12,051 nt of DNA from Desulfurococcales archaeon. Lineage in GTDB: Archaea > Thermoproteota > Thermoprotei_A > Sulfolobales > Desulfurococcaceae. Positions 5,302-10,244 of this stretch are shown here, one piece after another. Numbering within the stretch: the first letter of the stretch is position 1; each line of letters begins with the position of its first letter. A model generated the notes under the pieces. The model was not told where the DNA came from. It was given only the letters and a program-made list of their open reading frames with translations, and ran no database searches. The stretch is taken from contig JAMOPC010000228.1 in the NCBI GenBank assembly GCA_027064845.1, positions 1 to 12,051 on the forward strand. The letters are read 5' to 3'. The position numbers and the translations under genes were made by a program.

Positions 5302-6396
5302 CTAATATATTCTGCCCTTATCTAGCTCTCCTTCAAGAGCTACTAGGTCTATTTTTCCTATTCCTATCATATAGTCTGCGGCACCATACGTTATATATAG
5401 TTCATCACCTATCCTAACTATTCCACACGGGAATACCGTGTAAGGCCTATCTCCAAATACTTCATAGGATTCTCTTGGTACCATTATATATCTGGGTGTG
5501 ACAGCAGTTACTATAACTCCTTCTTTAGTAAACTCTAATTCGATAGCTAGTAGCTTATATGCTTTAATTTCTTTATCTACCGCATGTATTAGTGCGATCA
5601 CCTTATTCTCGCTAATGCTTATTGGCGGTGTTGACCATCCAAGTTTTTCTTCCTCATGCAATGGTCTTAGGACTTCTATGTTGTTCTCTACAATTATTTC
5701 AGTAATTCCATCTTTCTTGATCTTGTGCGTTTCCTTTCCTATTAATAAGTAGAAGTGTTCATCATTCATATGTGGACGATGAAAGAAATATTTTTCGCCA
5801 TTTATCTTCGCTATAAAGGCGTCCTTATTGCTTATCATTTGTTTGCTTAACTTATTTGGTAGTTTATGAACGTATTTCTTGTACCATTTGTTTTCTTCAA
5901 CTTTGTCTCTTATAGCAGTTATTGGAAGCGTTCTTTCAACTCTGATTGCCGGGTTAAAGTAGTTTATAGTTCTTCCTGTATAAGTCATGTATATATCATT
6001 ATCTATTACATATACTCTAGGATCCTCTGTTCCCCATAGATCGTATTTTGTTGAGGGATATATAGCAAGTCTTGCAGCATAATGATTCAAGTTTACATTT
6101 CCTGACTCGATATCTTCGAAAGGAACAGGTATTTCAACTATTCCTGAGACATACATATAGTATCCGCTTATTATTCTTGCATAAATGTATGCATTGTGTC
6201 CCTCAATAATTATTGATGGATTGAAAACTGCAGGAGGATTACTAATAGGATAGTTATTTATAAGTACTCTCTTAGGACTAATAACACCTATTCTCTCCAC
6301 AATATCATTTACTTCGGCTACTCTCTTCTTATGGGCTTCAACTGCTCCTTCTGCTAGAGGGAATATTCGTTCATATACACGTGTATTAATAGCCAT
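5302..6396 (-). CDS. GH130-family glycoside phosphorylase/hydrolase (mannoside-active family)
   Basis: The 364-residue protein shows the GH130 five-bladed propeller signatures in order: FNPS (58-61), GTEDPRVYVIDNDIYMTYTG (122-141), KDAF (191-194), HRPH (206-209), GWSTPP (253-258), VFPCG (321-325) and TYGAADYMIGIG (336-347). The Asp of EDPR is in the position of the general acid in characterised members. The family cleaves beta-mannosides, either by phosphorolysis to mannose 1-phosphate or by hydrolysis. Which applies depends on basic phosphate-binding residues that I cannot assign confidently, so no substrate is given. There is no signal peptide, so it is cytoplasmic. GAGGT lies about 11 bases before the ATG, and a TATA box lies further upstream. 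Neighbours give no sugar-pathway context; the gene appears to stand alone. Confidence 0.9.
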   Translation of the reverse strand: MAINTRVYERIFPLAEGAVEAHKKRVAEVNDIVERIGVISPKRVLINNYPISNPPAVFNPSIIIEGHNAYIYARIISGYYMYVSGIVEIPVPFEDIESGNVNLNHYAARLAIYPSTKYDLWGTEDPRVYVIDNDIYMTYTGRTINYFNPAIRVERTLPITAIRDKVEENKWYKKYVHKLPNKLSKQMISNKDAFIAKINGEKYFFHRPHMNDEHFYLLIGKETHKIKKDGITEIIVENNIEVLRPLHEEEKLGWSTPPISISENKVIALIHAVDKEIKAYKLLAIELEFTKEGVIVTAVTPRYIMVPRESYEVFGDRPYTVFPCGIVRIGDELYITYGAADYMIGIGKIDLVALEGELDKGRIY

Positions 6397-6451
6397 GAAT
6401 ATATATACCTCAGATGCAGAGTATCCATTTATCCATATCGAATATTATAAC

Positions 6452-6461
6452 CCTTATAAAA
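6452..6461 (-). promoter_or_regulatory. TATA box for the GH130 gene
   Basis: On the minus strand the sequence is TTTATAAGGG preceded by GTT, about 56 bases before the start. That leaves a leader of roughly 30 bases containing the GAGGT ribosome binding site. Confidence 0.45.
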
Positions 6462-6499
6462 CGTAGCTCTGATCATATCATTGATTAGAAAGAAGAGTA

Positions 6500-6862
6500 T
6501 TAGCTCAAATAATCTTTCATATCAACTTCTTTACCATGTTTAACAAATCTTATCCTGAGATCAGGCTTTACAGGCACACCAAGTCTATGTAATAGAACTA
6601 GTGTTGTATATCCATCGAACTCCTTGATCTTACCCTGTTGGAGTAAGGCATAAAACACTTGTATAACTAAAGGATACCTATTTGGATAAAGAGTTTTAGC
6701 CTTATACATTAATTCTTTTGCTTTCTCATCAGATAGTTTTTCCCAAACAATTTTCTCTGGGTCAGTCTTTTTCTCTTCTTTTTCGGAAACTCTCTTAGAT
6801 GCTTCGATCATGAATTTTTTCATTAACTTAATTCTTAAGTGTTCAGGTAGCTCCTCAGCCAT
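6500..6862 (-). CDS. Unrecognised 120-residue conserved-looking soluble protein
   Basis: I do not recognise this protein. It is soluble and mostly helical: a basic N-terminal helix (EHLRIKLMKKFMIEASKR), a short charged linker (VSEKEEKKTDPEK), a helical core (WEKLSDEKAKELMYKAKTLY, then YPLVIQVFYALLQQGKI) and a C-terminal part with LHRLGVPVKPDLRIRFVKHG. The layout, a basic helix followed by a helical bundle with a Q.G.I turn, recalls archaeal PDCD5-type small DNA-binding proteins, but only loosely, and I do not assign it. The ATG at 6862 has GGTG 6 bases upstream; an in-frame GTG at 6871 is possible. It sits 56 bases downstream of the MarC-family gene on the same strand and may be co-transcribed with it. 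Confidence 0.75.
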   Translation of the reverse strand: MAEELPEHLRIKLMKKFMIEASKRVSEKEEKKTDPEKIVWEKLSDEKAKELMYKAKTLYPNRYPLVIQVFYALLQQGKIKEFDGYTTLVLLHRLGVPVKPDLRIRFVKHGKEVDMKDYLS

Positions 6863-6918
6863 GATAAACACCAGTTTCTCCCTCTACTCTAAATATTTCT
6901 ATAATAGGTAACCATTAT

Positions 6919-7506
6919 TTATGGTATATTTATGAAAGCTATAATACCTTCTCTTATCATTGCTATTGAATAAGCTGCTAATAGTATTGCAAGGATCTTG
7001 CTTAATGCCATACTACCGTGTTTCCCCAGATATTCTAGAAGTTTTCCACCATTTTCCAGTAGTAGCCATGCAATAACTAGGTTTATCACTAGGCTTACTA
7101 GGGTTATAAGTAATCCCATACTATATTTCAAATATATAATAACCGTTATTGCTCCAGGTCCAGCGAGTAACGGTGTTGCTAATGGTACTACTGCTACTTC
7201 TTCACTTGTAATTGTTTCTGCTTCTGTGTGGCCTAAGATTCCGAGAACTGCATATATAAATAATATTATTCCGCCGGCTATTCTAAAGTCATTAACTGTT
7301 ATGTTGAAATATCTTAGTATATAGTCTCCGGCTAGAGTGAATAACAATAGTATGAAGCCTGCTATGATTATGCTTTTTCTAATGGTTTTAACCCTCTTGT
7401 ATGGTTCCATATCTTTTGTAAAGAAGTAGAATAGTGGCGCATTTCCTGGGGCATCAAGTACTACGAATAACATAAGTATTGCCGATACTGCTTCTTCCAT
7501 ATTCAT
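6919..7506 (-). CDS. MarC-family integral membrane protein
   Basis: The 195-residue product has six likely membrane helices and the MarC (UPF0056) motifs: VVLDAPGNAPLFYFFT in helix 1 (15-30), FRIAGGIILFIYAVLG in the third, and VAVVPLATPLLAGPGAITVI before the fourth. The length is normal for the family. Despite the name, MarC proteins are not established drug exporters and their function is unknown; a transport role is only suspected. The ATG at 7506 is chosen because GAGGTG (7513-7518) sits six bases upstream. A longer frame would begin at the GTG inside that site. A TATA-like GTTATAAAAA lies at 7531-7540. It is divergent from the NifX-like cluster. Confidence 0.92.
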   Translation of the reverse strand: MNMEEAVSAILMLFVVLDAPGNAPLFYFFTKDMEPYKRVKTIRKSIIIAGFILLLFTLAGDYILRYFNITVNDFRIAGGIILFIYAVLGILGHTEAETITSEEVAVVPLATPLLAGPGAITVIIYLKYSMGLLITLVSLVINLVIAWLLLENGGKLLEYLGKHGSMALSKILAILLAAYSIAMIREGIIAFINIP

Positions 7507-7530
7507 ATTTTTCACCTCTTTTCTATGGAG

Positions 7531-7540
7531 TTTTTATAAC
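7531..7540 (-). promoter_or_regulatory. TATA box for the MarC-family gene
   Basis: GTTATAAAAA on the minus strand lies 25 bases before the ATG. That predicts a very short leader, just enough to include the GAGGTG site. Confidence 0.35.
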
Positions 7541-7655
7541 TAACCATAATGTATGAGCTCAGTTATTTCCTAATATTACTTTGTCATTCAAGATTTTTGT
7601 GAAAATGCTAAATACTCCATTATTCATAATCCTAAGTTGTGAGGTGAATTATATT

Positions 7656-8189
7656 ATGTCAGATTATATGCCTTGGGGCAAAGGTAAAGGTAGAAGAAAG
7701 GGAAGAGGGATGGGATTTGGACAAGGCTATGGTAGAGGTCAAGGAGGATTTGGTAGAAGAGGTGGTGGCGGATATGGACGTGGAGGGCCTCCTTGGGGCG
7801 TTCCCGGCCAGTTTTTTATGCCGCAATCAATCCCTGTTCAGCCACCACCTCCTAATGCTGTAAGAGTAGTCGTGCCTGTAGATGATGCTACAGGACTTGA
7901 TTCTAGAGTATCTATGGTGTTTGCACGTGCTCCTTACTTACTGGTTATTGACATAGTTAATGGATCCGTCGTCAATGTTCAGCCGGTACCTAATCCATAT
8001 ATGAATGTTGGAGGAGCAGGACGATGGGTTTCTGAATGGATTCTTAGTATTGGAGCGAGAATAGTTATAGCGCCATCAGTTGGTCCAAATGTTATGGGTA
8101 TGTTAAGGCAAAGTGGTATAGCCATATACAATATTCCACCGGGTACTCGTGTTATCGATGCATTGAGGAGTCTTGGTTTAGTTAGATGA
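7656..8189 (+). CDS. NifX/NifB-type (dinitrogenase Fe-Mo cofactor biosynthesis family) domain protein with Gly/Arg-rich tail
   Basis: Residues 69-175 form a NifX-like domain: VRVVVPVDDATGLDSRVS opening, FARAPYLLVIDI (89-100), the NPY and GGAGRWVSEWI segment (113-129), ARIVIAPSVGPNVMGML (134-150) and a closing helix VIDALRSLGLV. Homologues bind iron-sulfur or Fe-Mo cofactor intermediates; stand-alone archaeal ones have no proven role. The first 48 residues are an RGG-like tail of repeated Gly-Arg/Lys with aromatic residues (GKGRRKGRGMG, GYGRGQGGFGRRGGGGYGRG), followed by a Pro/Gln linker. This tail is unusual for the family. The ATG at 7656 is preferred over a longer frame from 7581 because GAGGTGAA (7641-7648) precedes it. 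It heads a same-strand cluster with three compositionally extreme small genes. Confidence 0.85.
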   Translation: MSDYMPWGKGKGRRKGRGMGFGQGYGRGQGGFGRRGGGGYGRGGPPWGVPGQFFMPQSIPVQPPPPNAVRVVVPVDDATGLDSRVSMVFARAPYLLVIDIVNGSVVNVQPVPNPYMNVGGAGRWVSEWILSIGARIVIAPSVGPNVMGMLRQSGIAIYNIPPGTRVIDALRSLGLVR

Positions 8190-8207
8190 TTATGAGCATA
8201 TGCACAA

Positions 8208-8218
8208 AATTTATAATC
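8208..8218 (+). promoter_or_regulatory. TATA box for the Trp/Tyr-rich gene pair
   Basis: The sequence aatttataatc lies about 50 bases before the ATG at 8267, giving a predicted leader of about 30 bases. It suggests that this pair has its own promoter besides any read-through from the NifX-like gene. Confidence 0.4.
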
Positions 8219-8266
8219 AGCCTAGACTATTTTTCATCATGAATAAAACTTAAGAGGTGAAACCAT

Positions 8267-8554
8267 ATGGCATGGTGGTCTCCCGGATTTGGATGGGGTA
8301 GAGGATGGGGCAAAGGACGTGGATGGGGCCGTGGATGGATAGGACCATGGCCAGGCAAAGGACCGTTCAGCTACTTACCACCATGGCAGAGACCAGGATG
8401 GATATTTGGTAGAGGAGCATGTAGATGGCTTTATCCATGGCTAGGATACTACTGGTACCCGCCAATGTACGGATATCCGTACTATACCCCATATCCAGTA
8501 CCATACGTTTACCAGCCATACTACTGGTTTAGGCCCTGGTGGGGGTGGTGGTAG
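8267..8554 (+). CDS. Trp/Tyr/Gly/Pro-rich small protein with no acidic residue (DUF5320-like N-terminal type)
   Basis: This 95-residue product is real despite its composition: GAGGTG (8254-8259) precedes the ATG, the frame has its own TATA box, and it ends one base before the next start. By my count it has 17 Trp, 14 Tyr, 18 Gly and 16 Pro, and no Asp or Glu. The N-terminal half repeats W-G-R/K-G (FGWGRGWGKGRGWGRGW); the C-terminal half repeats Tyr-Pro pairs and ends in WWGWW. A single Cys lies in GRGACRW. Glycine/arginine-rich N-termini with a GRG.C element are typical of DUF5320 proteins, which often neighbour NifX-like genes, so I infer a divergent relative. A self-assembling or protein-binding role is plausible but unproven. 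Confidence 0.8.
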   Translation: MAWWSPGFGWGRGWGKGRGWGRGWIGPWPGKGPFSYLPPWQRPGWIFGRGACRWLYPWLGYYWYPPMYGYPYYTPYPVPYVYQPYYWFRPWWGWW

Positions 8555-8555
8555 T

Positions 8556-8774
8556 ATGTACTGGTACTGGTATACATACCCATACTACTACCCACCAATG
8601 ACTCCGCCACCATACTACCCACCTGACCCAGGATACTTGGCATCATTAATGACTCAATGGATACTATATCCCTATTACTACGTCTTAACGTTAGAAATGT
8701 ATAAGACAATATTCGAGGCATGGAAGAAAACAATAGATGCATTAACAAAGAACTTGCAACAACTCCAACAATAA
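8556..8774 (+). CDS. Tyr/Pro-rich small protein with helical C-terminal tail
   Basis: The 72-residue product has 15 Tyr by my count. The first 28 residues are almost entirely Tyr, Pro, Trp and Thr (MYWYWYTYPYYYPP). The rest is an amphipathic helix (LASLMTQWILYPYYYVLTLE, then MYKTIFEAWKKTIDALTKNLQQLQQ). The ATG starts one base after the stop of the Trp-rich gene, and its GGTGGTGGT ribosome binding site lies inside that gene's last codons, so translation is coupled. No known family is recognised. Organisation and composition suggest it acts with its two neighbours. The helix may dimerise or bind the partner's coiled coil. Confidence 0.78.
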   Translation: MYWYWYTYPYYYPPMTPPPYYPPDPGYLASLMTQWILYPYYYVLTLEMYKTIFEAWKKTIDALTKNLQQLQQ

Positions 8775-8827
8775 AAATCTTCAAAACACATATCTATTAA
8801 ATAGAAAGGTTATAGCTGGGTGGAAAA

Positions 8828-9184
8828 ATGAGCTACTGGTGGTATAGAATATTCAGAAGATATCCGCCACCTCCACCATTTTATCCATTAATGTATCCAA
8901 CACCTTACCAGCAACAAATACCTCAACAACCACAGCAAACACAACAGCAGCAACAATCCTATCAATATCAAGCACCATATCCGCAACCAGCTCCATACTA
9001 TATGCCGCCCCCGCCATTCATACCATATCCTACTACTCCAGAAGAAGAACTAGCCATGCTAGAAGACTATAAAAAAGCATTAGAGGAAGACCTAAAAGAA
9101 CTGCAAGAGGAACTAAAAGCAGTAGAGGAGAGGATCAAGGAGTTAAAAGAAATGTTGAAAAGAAGAGGTTCTAGTCAATATTGA
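8828..9184 (+). CDS. Pro/Gln/Tyr-rich protein with C-terminal coiled coil (DUF5320-like C-terminal type)
   Basis: The 118-residue protein has two parts. Residues 1-68 are low complexity: a WWYR start, poly-Pro (YPPPPPFYP), a Gln-rich run (QQPQQTQQQQQ) and a Tyr/Pro block. Residues 69-112 are a strong coiled coil with clear heptads, opening with TPEEELAMLEDYKKALEEDL and continuing LKELQEELKAVEERIKELKEM. The PTPEEELAMLE..A..LE..L entry into a coiled coil with a RI.EL end is what I recall from the C-termini of DUF5320 proteins. The start has GGGTGG (8817-8822). It lies 53 bases after the Tyr-rich gene, with a weak TATA-like tattaaatag (about 8792-8801) between. It converges closely with the CitG-like gene. 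Confidence 0.8.
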   Translation: MSYWWYRIFRRYPPPPPFYPLMYPTPYQQQIPQQPQQTQQQQQSYQYQAPYPQPAPYYMPPPPFIPYPTTPEEELAMLEDYKKALEEDLKELQEELKAVEERIKELKEMLKRRGSSQY

Positions 9185-9203
9185 TATTATGGAAATAGAG
9201 AAA

Positions 9204-10145
9204 TTAGAACCTAAACAACTTCTTTTTATCCATAAAAACCCTTTTATACAAGTATAGAGCTATCGTTGAAACAATAATATCAGCTACTGATCCTGGATTA
9301 ATATTCTTTTTCCTCAACATCTTATCTAGTTCTAAAAGTTCATCATATAAATGACCTTCATCAATTTTATCTAATAATTTACAAGCATAACCGCTTATTG
9401 TCTCAGCAACTTCAAGACCATGCGTCCTCATAACCATAGTATCAATATTGTTGCATAATAGGTATATATAAGTCTCAACGACCCCTCTATTCCAGTTTTT
9501 ATGCCTATACAATCTTCCTTCAAGAAACTGTATCGCATCTAAGCTTCGAGGATAACCATTTACGAGCTCATCTGAGACAATATCTATTTTACTACTATAA
9601 ACTAATACTTGGTATAACGAGTGGTTTTTCGATAACAACTCTTTACGATAGTTCTTACTCCATACATTAACATACTCGCCTACATTATCGGTCTTTTTTA
9701 TGTAGCTCGGAGAAGCGAGTCTTACAGCTTTATAGAAATAAATTGTATCATAAACTGTCGTGTTTTTTACAACAAATATAGTTTCTTCAATTATGTCTTT
9801 TAAGTCTCTCTTTCCATGAATAATAGATCTACTTATACCCATAGCTAGAGGAATAAGTAGTAGTGATGAACCTAAACACGTGTTAGTGTTGAGCAATAAA
9901 TGAATATCCCTAACTAATCCATATATTAAATCTCCAAATACAATTTTCTTCCAACCCCGCTTACCCCTTTTAAATGCTTTAACTAACCACTTACTACCTA
10001 TACTGCACGTTACAATAAAGTCTTCATAGTAAAGTCGAGGGGCAAGATCCGCTAATCTATGTACATTTCCTGGTTTAGGATAAGCACTAGGCTCTAGGGC
10101 AAGTGCTGATGATAACAAGTATGGTATTAAAGCATTGTTCATCAT
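9204..10145 (-). CDS. CitG/MdcB-family protein (triphosphoribosyl-dephospho-CoA synthase-like)
   Basis: The 313-residue protein carries the family's motifs: ALEPSAYPKPGNVHRLAD (16-33, with the KPGNVH core), YEDF (40-43), NTNTCLGSSLLLIPLA (86-101), and near the end NPGSVADIIVSTIALYL (283-299). Bacterial CitG joins ATP and dephospho-CoA to make the precursor of the citrate lyase prosthetic group. No citrate or malonate lyase genes are visible here, and archaeal members occur without them, so the true substrate is unknown. The ATG at 10145 is preferred over a TTG at 10166 because AAGAGGAG (10153-10160) lies 7 bases upstream. It is downstream of the helical-repeat gene on the same strand but separated by about 100 AT-rich bases that probably hold its own promoter. 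Confidence 0.85.
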   Translation of the reverse strand: MMNNALIPYLLSSALALEPSAYPKPGNVHRLADLAPRLYYEDFIVTCSIGSKWLVKAFKRGKRGWKKIVFGDLIYGLVRDIHLLLNTNTCLGSSLLLIPLAMGISRSIIHGKRDLKDIIEETIFVVKNTTVYDTIYFYKAVRLASPSYIKKTDNVGEYVNVWSKNYRKELLSKNHSLYQVLVYSSKIDIVSDELVNGYPRSLDAIQFLEGRLYRHKNWNRGVVETYIYLLCNNIDTMVMRTHGLEVAETISGYACKLLDKIDEGHLYDELLELDKMLRKKNINPGSVADIIVSTIALYLYKRVFMDKKKLFRF

Positions 10146-10191
10146 ACATGAACTCCTCTTTTCCAAATAATTTTCATTAAATAATAAATAT

Positions 10192-10203
10192 TGTTTATAT
10201 TAA
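10192..10203 (-). promoter_or_regulatory. TATA-like box for the CitG-like gene
   Basis: On the minus strand the region reads taatataaac, about 50 bases before the ATG at 10145, in very AT-rich sequence. The box also reads as tttatatta on the plus strand, so the direction is not certain. Confidence 0.3.
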
Positions 10204-10244
10204 TGAAATAATTATTGATGAAGAAAAAGGGAGTCTCCGAAGCA

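Noticed and set aside
8212..8245. ATGATGA and CTGA on the minus strand between the NifX-like and Trp-rich genes, as a C/D sRNA
   Set aside because: Only a C and one D-like box about 12 bases apart; no second pair and no conserved spacing.
8521..8784. 87-codon minus-strand frame in the aromatic-rich cluster
   Set aside because: Antisense to two genes with coupled translation signals; it arises from the biased codon content.
8828..9030. CAA/CAG/CCN-rich low-complexity DNA as a repeat array or CRISPR-like element
   Set aside because: It is coding low complexity with varied codons, has no regular repeat unit or spacers, and continues into a well-formed coiled coil.
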